DNA of 64,000 bases. It comes from Pelecanus crispus. Its lineage: Eukaryota > Chordata > Aves > Pelecaniformes > Pelecanidae. The position numbers and the translations under genes are program-made. Below, one piece after another: positions 36,188 through 47,333 of this stretch. Below the pieces are notes generated by a model. The model saw only the letters and a list, made by a program, of their open reading frames with translations. It made no database searches and was not told the origin of the DNA. Position 1 is the stretch's first letter; every line of letters starts with the position of its first letter. The DNA lies in the NCBI RefSeq assembly GCF_030463565.1, contig NC_134662.1, positions 3,878,501 to 3,942,500 on the forward strand, given 5' to 3'.

Positions 36188-39100
36188 TGTAGCCCCCGTG
36201 CCCACGGGAGGGCGCAGGGCTGTGGCAGAGCCCACGTCTGGGTGCTGCAGGGAAACCACCCACGCTGCCTGGCCCCGTGTGCTCCTACCTGCGTGTGTAA
36301 TTAGGCCATTGCATCTGACGGTGGAGGGGACTTCTCTAAAGCTGTCTTTAAGGGGAAAATGCCAGCTTAGGGAAACCTGGGTTGTTTTCAGGGGGAGTAC
36401 GGTGGTCTCACCAGCGCCTGGGGCCAAACAGCTCTTCTACACAAGCTCCTGCCCCAAGCAAGGCTGGAGTTCATTGTGGAAAAAGCACCCTATGAAAGGC
36501 CCATCCTTCCCAGCGCCCTCAGCATCTCCAGGCAGGGCAAGTGAATTTAGTGAACTTGGCTGCCGACGCTGCTGCTCCTCCCGGGGTGCCCCTGCTGAGG
36601 AGCCCCGATGCTCCCGCCCGCGCTGCTCTGAACCAGTGTTTGCTAAAGCCAACCGTCCCGTTGCCAAGTTCCCGTCGTGTAAGCGTCTTGCAAAGGGCCG
36701 CAGCGAGGGGAGCGGCACTCTGCGAACTTATGGGTGCCGTATGGAGAGGGAGGAGACGGGGCCCCCTCCCCCGGGGCTGCTGCAGCCTGGATGCTGAAGC
36801 TCTCCGAGTGAAGCGAAATTGCGGCTTTTCAAATGAAGGTGCTGGGGGGGTGGGGGTGGGGTCAAGCAGCCATCTTGCTCTAAAGCCCATGCTTTAGGAA
36901 AGCAAATCCCACCTCTCCATCCCTGATCCTGACCCTGGTGCCTTCCCTGCAATCCGACGGGGGTATTTCACAAGGTTATGAGGGAAGCTGTATTTATGCC
37001 CGGCGCTCCAGGAGCAACTAGCAACCGGGGTTTGGTGAATGAGGCGACTTCTCTCACCTCCTCCCTGCAGCTGGAGGGGGTCATGAAGCAGGTACCCCTG
37101 GCTGGGGGGGCAAACAGAGCACGGGGGGGTGGACGGGGGTGAGCGGTGCCTGTCGGCAGTAACAGGGGTGGACGCAGGACTGGGCCCTCGATTGTCACAA
37201 AGCCGGGGGCTTCTCCCGCTTCACACCTCAGAGGTCCCGGGGCTCAGGTAGCGCAGCTCTCGCCTGCCCATCCCTGCCTGCTCTTGGAGGCTCAGTAGGA
37301 GCTGCGGCCCCTCTCAAAGCCGCGGGGCCGGGGTGCTCACGCAGAGCCCTGCTGCAGCTCCCAGCTGTGCCCTGGCCCCTGCCCGCGGGGTGCTGGCGTG
37401 GTGAGGTGGGGGCTGGCAGCCCCCTTGGGCCCCTGTCCCTGTTGCCTCCTGCCTGCGACCCCGGTCGGGGGCCAGGGGGAGGAGGAGGATGAGGAGGAGG
37501 ATGAGGAGGATGCTCCTGCTCCCTCCTAGACCCCGTGGGTCCCCAAGCGAGGCGGCAGCGGCTGCTGGGGGGGCTGCCCGGGGGGACTGCGGGAGCAGTT
37601 CGGGGCTGGCAGTCGCTATGGAAACCGCTGGGTCAGAGGCAGCGTGAAGCGGCGTGTGACGCCATCACTCACCACAATGAGCCATGAGAGCGGCGGCGTG
37701 GGGCTAGGGGGGATGTAAGCCCCCGCATCTCACCCCCCCACCACCAAAAGGCTGCCAGAGCAAGGTGTCCATCCCAGCCGGCCTCGGCCGTCGCTAACAG
37801 CTCCGCTTCGTCTTCCTGGGTCACTCATGCCAAGGTTGGATGCAGCAGCCTGCAGCACCGGGGCCGTCGTGCCGCTGCCGGATGGCGTTGGACCCCCCCC
37901 CCCCGGCTCACCAACCCCTTAACCAGGCAGGCACAGCCCACCCGTGCCCCTGCTGCAGCCCCCCGCACCTCGAGCTGCTGCCGGCGTCCTCCCGCTAATC
38001 CCTGGGTGGCTTTTCCAGCACCGAGTCAGGGTTATGCGGGATAATCCATATGTTTGCAAGACGGAGGCTTTGGGCTATCCGCTGTTAATCCAATTGGCAG
38101 CGGCAGTTCGGTGTCATCGTCACATCGCGCTGGTTCTGAGGGGACGCCGCGCCTGCCGCCGCGCCCGCCGCTGCGCCCTGGGCTGGGATGGCTCCAGCGG
38201 CAGCACCGTGGGGCTCGGCCCTGCTCTGCGGCAGCTCCCGCGGGCGGTGGAGCAAACCCAGCCTTCACGGTGCTCTGGAGCTGCTGTAAACCCCTCCGAG
38301 CAGCCCTGCCTCGGCCCGTCTGGCTCTGCCTGCCGGACAAGCGCAGCGTGGCAGCCATCCTGCCACGCTCCCTTGTGCCGCGGCAGCTTTTTTGTGCCCT
38401 GCCTGCTCGCCCCATCCCTGCTGGAGGTTCTCCCTGGGAAGGCTGCGTGCAGTGGGCGGCCATCGCTCCCCAGGGTGATTTACAAACCGTGACAAATGGG
38501 AGCAGATGCTTCTCTGCGCCGGGGCCGGGTTGCGCGGGGTTTCACCGCCACCGTAAGATGGGTCTGGGCGAGGCGGCGGCGCGGGAAGACGCCAAATGAG
38601 GTCTCCGAGTGTCTACACCGCTGCTGCCGCCTTCACGCCTGCTCCCTGCCCTTGGCTTGGCACCCTCCATTCTGGGGCTCCGCTGGCTGCCGCACCGCTC
38701 TCGCCGGAGGCCGGGGCACCGGCCGGGGGTCACCCGGCCTCATGGCTGTGCCGCTGCTGGCGGTGACACGCGGGAGCCCAGCGCGGTGCTGGATCCCACG
38801 TTGCCCACAGCAACGCGGCAGGAACCTGCAGCAGCGGCGGCATTTTCCTGCTGCAGCAGGAGGACGGCGGGGGGGGGGGGGGGGGTGTGTCTCGGTGCGC
38901 TGGGCCCCTTCGTCCCCGGGGCTTTGCAGGACGCCTTCACGTGGCAGCGATGCCCTGGGCCCACGCAGCACCCTCCCCTGCTCCCCAGGGTGCGATGGAG
39001 CACCCGGCACAGCTCGCAGCCCCCTCCTCGTCCCGCGGCAGCCGATGGCATTGAGCTGTAGGAACAGAATTGCTGCTTTTTGCCTGATGGTTAATGGGTT

Positions 39101-39460
39101 GGGGAGCCTGGAAGGGCTTTAACCTGGCCTGTGGAAGGGGGAGAAGGACCTTGAGCCCATTTTGGAGGGGTGGGGGCCCAGCTGGCCCCCTCGCCCCTGG
39201 GAAGCGGGGGTACATGGTGCATTAGCAGCATCACACCCTCCCTCAGCGTTGGGCTGCTCGGCCACGGCGCGGGCTCAGGCACTCGGGCAGGGCCCCCCTG
39301 CTCACACCGCTGCCCTTGGCAGAACCGGGGCTGTCCTGGCCGTCAGACCCCGGCGCTCACCTGCCGGCAGCAGCCCCCCCAGACACCGGTGAGCCCCGAT
39401 CCTGCCCCCCACCACCCGTGGGACCAGCATCCCCCCCCACCCCAATCCTGGCAAAGGAGC
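36188..39460. other. GC-rich intergenic DNA 3' of PLPPR3
   Basis: GC-rich sequence with many chance open frames on both strands. It contains a GAGGAGGAT-type simple repeat at about 37477-37512, a poly-C run near 37895-37904 and a poly-G run at about 38869-38885. A less GC-rich block at 37990-38110 with three TAATCC motifs is reported as a finding. I see no exon set that makes a protein. Confidence 0.5.
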
Positions 39461-39464
39461 CCAT

Positions 39465-40346
39465 CCCAGAAACAACCACGCGTTTATTTGCTTTTCAAAC
39501 CACAGCAGTTCCAGCCGTTACCCGACAGACGCGTTCAGAGGCTGGAGGCCCACCCCGTCCCCCCCAAAACCTCGGTCCTCAGCCCAGGGCTGCTGCTCCT
39601 GGGGACAGAGCTCGGCCCCGGCTCCCCACCCCATGCCAGCCCCAGACCCTGCGCCCCCACCCCAGCGCCCACCCTCTCCTTCAGCCCGTGCAGTATTTAC
39701 AGCCTCCACATGCCCAGACCCCCTGGGCAAACCACCCCCTCCCATCCCCCCTCATCCTCCCCAAATACAGACCAGTGCCACGGGATGGGGGTCTGTGATG
39801 ACCCCTCCTGCGTGGCTCCCGCAGGAGCCCCAGCATCCACAAAATCCCGAGCGAGCCGGGACCCATTGCCCCATGGCAGCCCCCCCTCCACTGCCCCCCT
39901 AGGACTCCTCAATCCAGGCCCCCCCCACCCCCCCCAAAAGCCCTTCAGCACCATTTGCTCCCCCCCCCCCCCCGTACAACTCCAGAGCCAGAATAAATTA
40001 ACCCCTCAGAAATGTCAGCACCTGTGTTAGAGAGAAAAAGAAAGTCAAAAGTGCTTGGAGCCACCCAGCCCCGCAGGCTGGGTGGGCAGAGCCCCCCCGA
40101 GCCCCCCCAGCTGCCCGGGCGGGAGCAGGGTCCCACGTCAGGGGGGGTCTTGCACACATCTCAGCTGGCTCAGGGTCCGGCGTCACCGTGCTCTGCCACG
40201 TCCTCGCGCCGCTCGGTCGCCCCAATGCCAAAGACAGCCCTGCCTTGATGCCCCCCCGCCCAGCAGAGAGGGACCCCGGCGTTACAGAGCCCCCCCGAGC
40301 TGGGGCAGGGGAGCGGGGGTCCGGGCATGGGGAAGGCAATGGGGGC
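39465..40346 (-). other. PLPPR3: PLPPR3 3'UTR (inferred)
   Basis: Minus-strand sequence after the PLPPR3 stop codon. The first good AATAAA on that strand is the complement of TTTATT at 39483-39488, so the transcript probably ends near 39465. The interval is C-rich on the plus strand and has no coding signature. No transcript data were available, so the extent is inferred. Confidence 0.55.
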
Positions 40347-43300
40347 TCAGTCCTTAAACCTCCGGCTGGCTTGCATTTTCTTGTAGTAGTGGTCCACCTC
40401 GCTGTCCGCCTGCCCGTCCCTCTCAGCTGGCTTCCTCCGCAGCGTGGACTCCCGGCTGGCCGTGCCCAGCAGCCCCTCGGGGGGGACGTCCCCCCGCTCC
40501 CCGCCGCCCCCCGCTGCCCCCGGGATGGCGGCCAGGCTGCCGTAGCGCGGCTCATCCTGCTCCATGTCGCTGACGGAGGAGCCAGGGGAGACGCCGGCGC
40601 TCTTGGCCGGGCGGAAACCGCGGAAATCCTTCCCCATCTCGCCCAGCTCGTAGGCGTCCGGCCCCTCCGGCCCCTTCGGCCCCGACTTCCACTCCCAGGG
40701 CCCGTTGCCGGCGGAGAGGTGGACGACAGGGTGGTGGGGGGCGTGGGCGTCGATGGTGATGATGCTGGAGCTGTCCCGCTCCGAGGGCGAGCGGTACTGG
40801 GAGGAGTCAGAGCTGGTGGAGGAGGAGGAGGTCTCCGAGTGCTTGGGGGTGACAGAGACGATGCTCTGCTGCTTGGACATGGCGATGACCTGCATCAGGC
40901 GCGGCGGGTTGGCCACCCGCTGCGCTCCCCCCTTCTCTGCCACCATCACCCACTTGGCCCGCACGGCCGCCCCGCTGCCGGCCGGGATGCCGGCGCCCGC
41001 CTGGCTCTCCTCGGGGATGTGCACCAGCTGCGAGGCGCCCGGCCGGGGCTGGATGAGGACGCGGGGCCCCATGGCCGCCCGCTCGGCCGAGCGCGCTTGC
41101 ACCGTGGGGTAGAGGGACGGGGGGACGTCCTCGCCGGCGTCTCCCGCGCCCCGGCCGTGCGCCGCCTCCTCCGCCAGCGTCAGGCTCCGGCCTTCCAGCG
41201 ACTTCTGCTTCCACTCGGTGATGAGCTGCTTGGAGCGGGAGGCGTCCACGGGGACGTGGATGGTCATGTGGCGTCGCGCGGGGTCGTCCATGGAGGGGGT
41301 GTTAACGCGGGGCAGGGTGTTGCTGAAGGTGACCATGTTCTCCTTGCCCATGGGGCTGCGGGGGGCCAGCAGGTCCACGTCCACGCTGGCTCGCTTCAGG
41401 CTGCCCAGGGAGTTCTTCTCCCGCGGCACCGGCCGCGCCGCCTCCTCCAGCCGCGTCTGCGGGTTCAGCTCGTCGGTGCTCACCGACTTGTTCTGGTGGT
41501 AGACGGAGTCGTGGCCCCGCTGTGTCAACGCCCGCAGCGCATCCTTGGCCGGTGCCGGTGCCGGAACCCTCTCTGTCAGGGCACGGAAGTTGCCGACAGC
41601 GTGGTAAGCCTGCAGGAGGGGGAGCACGGCGTCAGCCCAGGCCCTGGGACCGCGGCCCATGCCGAGCATCCCTCCCTCCCGAACCACCGCGGCCGCCCCA
41701 GGGGCAGGGACCGGCACCCACCAGGTAGGCGGCGATGCCGGAGCCGATCAAGAAGCCCACGTAGACATCGGCAGGGTGGCTGCGGTACTGGGTGATCTGG
41801 GTCAGGCCGCAGATGCCGGCGGCGATGGCAAAGGCGAAGACCAGGATGGGCTTGAGGAGTTTGGTGCTGTCCGAGATGATGGAATTGAAATACATCTGGC
41901 GGCGGCGACGACGGGGCAGGGACAGGCTGTTAGTTGTGGCTTCTGGCACCGGCACCCGCTGCCATCGCGGCACCGCAGCCTCCCCCCCGCCACCAGCCAT
42001 GCAGAGAGCTCTGGGGTGCACAGGGAACTGCAAGTGCCTGAGCGTGCACGGGCGAGCAGCTGGGCACACGGGTGTGCACGCACCCACGGCCCAGCACACA
42101 TGTGTCGGACAGAGCTCGTCTGTGCACGGGCGTGTGCCGAGAGGAGGGATGCTGCTGCCCGGCGGCACAGAGCTCACGCTGCCCTCGAGCCGGCACACGT
42201 GGGGCTGAGAGCCGGGCAGCACCGGGAACACGCGGGGCTGAGAGCCGGGCAGCACCGGGAACATGCGGGGCTGAGAGCCGGGCAGCACCGGGAACTCACC
42301 GACACGTAGACAGCAGCGAAAGCCGAGAGCGTCGCGTGCTGGGACGGGAAAGTCTTCCTGCGGGGGAGACGGGGGGGTGCAGTTGGGACGGGGCAGGAGG
42401 GTCGGCATCGCGGCGCGGGTCTCCCCCCCCCGGCACGTACCTGGCGGAGAGGATGGCATGCTTATCCGTGCCCGAGCAGATGTCCTGGGTGATGTAGGGG
42501 TTGGCGTCGCAGGGGGTGCCCAGCAGCGTGTAGTTGGGCTTGCAGACGGTCAGGAAGAAGGGCGCGTGGTAGCCGGTGGCCAGCTGGATAACGTCCGTCA
42601 CCAGGGCCGTGGCACAGAGCCCAAACACGTGGACGCCTGGGGATGGCAGGAGCCACGGGTCACCCCCTGTCCCACACAGGGCACTCAGGGCCCACCCAGC
42701 CCCAGGGCACCCGCAGGCGCTGGGAAGGGTCCAGTGCGATGTCTGGGGTCTGGGCGGGGCTGTGCATTCCTGCTATGGCATCTGGGGTGCCCCCGCGTCC
42801 CCACCAGCCCCGGACCCCTCGGAACAGCCCCCGCGGCGGGCAGGGCTCCTGCCCGGGCTGTGGCACAACGTACCCACAAACCTTACGGTCCGGCGCAGGA
42901 AGGAGTTGAAGTTGCAGCCGCCGGCGTTAATGCTGCCCTCGGCACCGGCGCGTCCCTTCAGCCTGGACTGCAGACAGTACACGATGCCCTCCCCGACCAT
43001 GATCTGGGGAGGAACCAGCAGCTCAGGGGGTGCCGCCCCGTGGGGATCGGGGGGGCCGGGGCTGTCGGCGGTGCCGCTCTGCAGATGCAGGGCACTGCAA
43101 AGCTCCCCGCGCCGGTCCCCTGGTGCTGCGGCCACCAGAACCCCAAGCCCTGGCTCTGCCGCTGGGCAGGCTCCATCCTCAGCACCCCCCCGCAGCGGGA
43201 CGGAGCCCCGGCACGCACCGAGGCGGCGGGCGCGGCGAAGGCCAGGCTGAGCAGCATGAGTAGCGGGATCAGCTCCTCGTTGGTCTCCACGTAGGGCATG

Positions 43301-43647
43301 GAGAGCGCCCGGTCGTAGCACTGGAAGCCCACCTTGGCCGGCTTGAAGAGGTCGGTCAGCTCCAGGAAGTAGAGCGTCACGATGGAGGAGGCCACGATGG
43401 GCAGCTGGGGGAGGCGAGAGCGTCAAGACCACCGCGCCGCCCGGTACGATGGGCACCGGCATGGCGTGGCCCCGCCGGGAAGGGGCAAAGCTCCCGTCCC
43501 CTCCATGCCTGGGCAGGAGCAGGGAACGGGGAAGGAGCACCCGGCTCAGCCCCCCCCAGACCTCACACCCACCTCCACAAAGTAGAAGCAGGGCAGGAGC
43601 GTCATGCTGTCCTTGGGAGCCCGGGCCTTCTCCTTGGGGGGGATCAT
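40347..43647 (-). CDS. PLPPR3: Phospholipid phosphatase-related protein 3 (PRG-2), 7 coding exons
   Basis: Six-pass neuronal plasma-membrane protein of the lipid phosphate phosphatase family. Coding exons in transcript order: 43573-43647, 43219-43404, 42874-43003, 42441-42636, 42300-42357, 41722-41895, 40347-41609. The total is 2082 nt, or 693 aa (human is about 718). The start context is CAGGACCATGATCCCC. Residues 1-276 hold six hydrophobic segments (around 17-45, 69-95, 126-158, 203-222, 228-250, 257-276). The last exon encodes a 420-residue cytoplasmic tail that ends in RRFKD. Key phosphatase residues are changed: FPSQH instead of PSGH (residues 199-203), and T247, Q248 and S254 where active enzymes have Ser, Arg and His. 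It should therefore be catalytically dead, as known for the PLPPR group. It is read toward PTBP1, and the two genes converge. Confidence 0.97.
42201..42299. repeat. Three-copy 33-bp tandem repeat in PLPPR3 intron 5
   Basis: Three near-identical 33-bp units start at 42201, 42234 and 42267 (each begins GGGGCTGAGAGCCGGGCAGC). The last unit runs into the exon 5 splice donor, so the donor is the edge of the repeat. The other two copies carry GCATGT or GCGTGT at the equivalent place and so are not donors. Confidence 0.9.
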
Positions 43648-44353
43648 GGTCCTGGGGCAGGCGCTGGGGTCCCTCCGGGCTGCGCCTCGGCCCTGCCGTG
43701 GGGCAGCAGCGTCACCCCCGGCTCTCGGCCCTACGGGGGGGGCCGGGCAGCCCCCACGCTCACCCCGCTGCCCCCCTGCAGCTGCTCACCGGGGAGAAGC
43801 TGCCGGTACCCGGGGGCTGCCCCCACCGGGACCCCCCCCGGGCATCACTGCGGGGTGAGCCGGGCCCCTGCTCCCCCCAGGGACCCCCAGCAACCCGGGG
43901 AGGGGCGCGGGGGGGTCCGGCCGAGCCGGGGGCTGCGACAACAGGTGAGGAGGAGGCTTGGCTGTCGCGACAGGCGGCCACTCCCGCGACAGGCGGCGAG
44001 GCTGCTGCTGCGGGCGTGGAGAGGGGGTGTGCCACCCGCAGAGCCGAGCCTGGGATGGGGGTCCCCGGGCACCCCCCGGCCACAGCCCCCCCGAAACTGG
44101 CACCGAGCCCCGGCTGCAAAAAAGGCGGGGGGGGGGGGGCAGAGCGGGGATGGAGCAGCGGGGGGCAACAGCGGGGGGGTATTGAGGGGGGTACTGAGGG
44201 GGGGTGTTAATGGGGGGCAGCAAGGGGGGCGGCAAGGGGCTCGCCCCGCGGCAGGGGCCGGTCCCGGCGGTGCCGCAGCCGCGGGCGGGGGTCGGGGCCG
44301 GGGGGGGGGGGAGGGGCCCTTTGTGCAGCCCGCGGCCCCCGCCCCCCACTCAC

Positions 44354-44600
44354 CTCAGCTGCAGGACCCCGGGGCGAAGCGGGGCCGGGGGCCGGGGGGC
44401 GGCGGCCGGGGGGCTCCCCTGGAGCCGGGATGCTCCAGCCTCGGCGGAGCGCGGGGAGCGGCGGCTTCCTCCGCCCCCGCCGCCTCCTCCTCCTCCTCCT
44501 CCTCCGCCGCCGCCTCCCCGCCCCGCCCCGCCGCTCCCGGCCCCCCCCGGGGCGCTGAGTCCCCGCGGGGCCGGAGATGGGGGTCTGGGGGGGGTCGGGG
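44354..44600 (-). promoter_or_regulatory. PLPPR3: PLPPR3 noncoding first exon and CpG promoter (inferred)
   Basis: On the minus strand GCAGCTGAG|GTGAGTGGGG makes a consensus donor whose exon side ends at 44354. The start-codon exon has an acceptor, CTGCCCCAG, at about 43651. Together they predict a noncoding first exon and a 700-base 5'UTR intron. The region is very CpG-rich and has a GGAGGAGG repeat on the same strand (about 44480-44510). The transcription start is not resolved; I place it within about 44450-44650. Confidence 0.5.
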
Positions 44601-44660
44601 GCCAGACAAAGGGCCGGGCGGGGCCGGGGGCAGCCAGCAGGACCGAGCCCCCCCCGCGCC

Positions 44661-45060
44661 GCTCTGCACCCCCGAAAGCTGCTCTGCACCCCGGGCTCTG
44701 CACCCCCGAAAGCTGCTCTGCACCCTGGGCTCTGCACCCCCAAAAGCTGCTCTGCACCCCCGAAAGCTGCTCTGCACCCTGGGCTCTGCACCCCCGAAAG
44801 CTGCTCTGCACCCCCAAAAGCTGCTCTGCACCCCCGAAAGCTGCTCTGCACCCCGGGCTCTGCACCCCCGAAAGCTGCTCTGCACCCTGGGCTCTGCACC
44901 CCCAAAAGCTGCTCTGCACCCCCGAAAGCTGCTCTGCACCCTGGGCTCTGCACCCCCGAAAGCTGCTCTGCACCCCCAAAAGCTGCTCTGTACCCCGGGC
45001 TCTGCACCCCCGAAAGCTGCTCTGCACCCCCGAAAGCTGCTCTGCACCCCGGGCTCTGCA
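44661..45060. repeat. Minisatellite of 20-bp and 14-bp units with a 162-bp higher-order repeat
   Basis: Twenty-two units plus a partial one. All start GCTCTGCACCCC. The long unit (20 bp) continues into CGAAAGCT or CAAAAGCT. The short unit (14 bp) ends in GG after CACCCC or CACCCT. The first nine units (44661-44822) and the next nine (44823-44984) are identical base for base, giving a 162-bp higher-order duplication. Four further units and a partial follow to 45060. The array sits directly upstream of the inferred PLPPR3 promoter. Large open frames across it are repeat artefacts. Confidence 0.96.
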
Positions 45061-47231
45061 GTGGGCACCGGGGGGGGGGGGGTCTGGGGACCCCTCCCCA
45101 CGCCCCCACCGGGGCTCCCTCCTCCCCCGGCCTCACCCGGCTCAGGCCTTTCCCCACCATGTGCTGAGGGGGTGCTGGGGGTTGCACCCCCACCCCGGGA
45201 CCCTCCTGCCCCTCCCTCACCGAGCTCCCCCGCCCCGGGGCTGGGGTGACCCAAGGGCTGCCAAGCCGGGGCTCCCACAGCACTGGGGGGGGTGCGTGAC
45301 CCCCAAACCCACACCTGCAGAGCTCTTCCAGCCCCCAGCACCCACGTGGGCCCCACCGGATGGGTGCCATGGGGCACCCACCCTCCCTGTGGGCACCGCT
45401 GCATCCCAGGAGCCTCGGAGGTGACTTGGGGACGAACCCTTTTCCCGTGCTTGGCGAGGCCGGTGCTGGCATGGGAGCACCGGGGACGGTGCCCGAGGCC
45501 GACCTCAGCTGGAGCCTCGACTCTCCCCAAATTCAGGGCTGGGGCAGTGGGTGCAACTCCCTTTGCCCCCCCAGGGACTTCCAGCACCTCTTGGAGGAGG
45601 CTGAGGCACCCCACGCCCTGTCCTGCCCTGCCTTGGCTGCCCCACGCTTGCACTGGATCCCAGTCCCGGCCAAGCCCTACCCCGTACCCCACATCCCCTG
45701 CCCCACGCTCAGCCCACTGCCTCCCCCCCCACCCCCCACCCACTCACAGTCCCATCCGGGCTCTGCGCGGCCCCACGCCACGGCGCCGGCCGCCACGCGT
45801 TGCCCTTGTTCCATTTTCGGCCCTAAGTGGGCAGAAATCTGCCGGAGTATTTAACATCTAAATCCCGAATCCCTGGAAGCCGCAGTTAAGCTGCTCTCCC
45901 TGCGGAAAATCCACGATTTGAACCAGACTCGGCCACCTCCGGAGCTAGCCGCGCCGCTCTCCTCCCGCCCGCACGCTCCGACCCCATGCCATGTGCTGCC
46001 CGACACGTGGGGAGAGAGCGGGAAGACGAAGCCGTCCCTGCAGAGGGACCCCCCCCTCCTTGCCACTGGGGCACGCCGGCCCCTGCGTCCCAGCACCCTC
46101 CTCGCTGGTGTCCCCATCCGCCCAGGGACGGGGGGTTCGGTGGTGCTGGGGGTCGGGGGGCTGCTTGGTGCTGGGGGTTGGGTGGTCGATGGCTCAGGGT
46201 GGCGGGGCGTCTGCGCAGCCGGACGAAGGCAATTTTGAGCTGTAAAGGCTCGTGGTGCATGAGGAGGAGGAGGAGGAGGGTGGGCTCCAGCCCCTTGCCC
46301 GCTGTCCCCGGGGGGGTCCCGCTTGGTCCCGGCCGCGCTGGCGGGAGCACGGCAGAGCCCGCAGGCCGGGATGTGGCCGGATCCGGCTGTGGGCAACACC
46401 GGCCACCGCGGCGAGGGCAGCACGACCCCGGCCCCAAACAGGCACCGAGCGATGCCCCGGCCCCGCTGCTCGGAGGTGCTGGGTCTCGACCCGAGGCGGG
46501 GTGAGGGGCTCGGGGACCGACGGGCGGCTCCGGGGCTCCGGGATGCACCGGCACCGGCCGGGAGCCGAGGCGGTGGCTCCGCTTAGTGGCACCGGGGAGA
46601 AAGGCAGAGGGGACCGGGGCTGCCACCACCACCCCTGCCATGGCCACCACCATCACCCCTGCCACCGCCACCAGCCCCTGCCACCGCCCCGCGCCCCAGC
46701 CCTCGCAGGAGCTCCCCTCGGGGCAGGGCTTTCCCCCCCGGGACCCCCCTCCAGGTGCCGGTGGTCCCGACCCCGCTGTCCTCGTCCTCGCCAGCCCCAA
46801 GGGCAAAACCCACGGGGGGGACGCTCAGCGCTGCTCCACAGCCCCAGGGAACCCACCGAGCCGGCACCCAGCACCCACCACCATGCTCCCACCGACCCTC
46901 CCCGGGCAGCTGGGTGGGGGTCCCTGGGCCAGGGCAGGGGGCCGGGGCCAGGCCCGGGCGCTGCCGCGTGTGCCGGAGCCTTCACGTGCCAAGAGCTGGA
47001 TTCGGTTTCGGCTTTGAAAACAACAGCGCAGAAATCCCCCGTGGCGGGTGCCAGGTCCGGCAGCTGGGACAGGCTGTTTCCTCCTTCCCTCATTGTTTGT
47101 GCCGGGAACTCTTGACCCCTTTTATAAACTCAATATTTGAAAATATTCGGCCCACGCTGCGGAAACCCCCGCCGCTCCCCCTGCGCTGTCCCTTCCTGGC
47201 CCCCCCCCCGCCCCCAACCCCCAAAACCGGA
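45061..47231. other. GC-rich spacer between PLPPR3 and CFD
   Basis: No coding exons recognised. In mammals AZU1, PRTN3 and ELANE occupy this interval. I looked for serine-protease signatures (IVGG or ILGG, AAHC, GDSGG) on both strands and saw none. A GAGGAGG repeat occurs at 46259-46277. Two AT-richer islands stand out, at 45810-45920 and 47085-47160. The second lies just upstream of the CFD TATA box. Confidence 0.55.
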
Positions 47232-47239
47232 CATAAAAG
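47232..47239 (+). promoter_or_regulatory. CFD: CFD TATA box
   Basis: CATAAAAG about 95-100 bases upstream of the CFD start codon. It predicts transcription starting near 47262-47270 and a 5'UTR of about 70 bases with no splice site. A second AT-rich element (TTTTATAAAC) near 47118-47127 is a less likely core promoter. Confidence 0.6.
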
Positions 47240-47333
47240 CAAGCCCCAGCCCCCGCCCCGGCTCCACGTCTGCCCCACAGAGCCCACGGACCCCACGGCC
47301 AGGGCAGAGGCACCGCCGAGCTCCGTCGCAGCC

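Noticed and set aside
35278-36797. Open frames of 156 to 360 codons on both strands, rich in Gly-Trp-Glu or Ser-Pro-Asn repeats
   Set aside because: They come from the 33-bp tandem repeat, whose period is a multiple of three. They overlap each other in all phases and have no splice, promoter or homology support.
40188-41795. Plus-strand frame of 535 codons
   Set aside because: It is antisense to the last PLPPR3 exons, which are confirmed on the minus strand by family motifs and splice phases.
43855-45743. Open frames of 400 to 464 codons across the PLPPR3 promoter region
   Set aside because: GC-rich DNA and the 20/14-bp minisatellite rarely contain stops. Frames on both strands are equally long and none has a domain.
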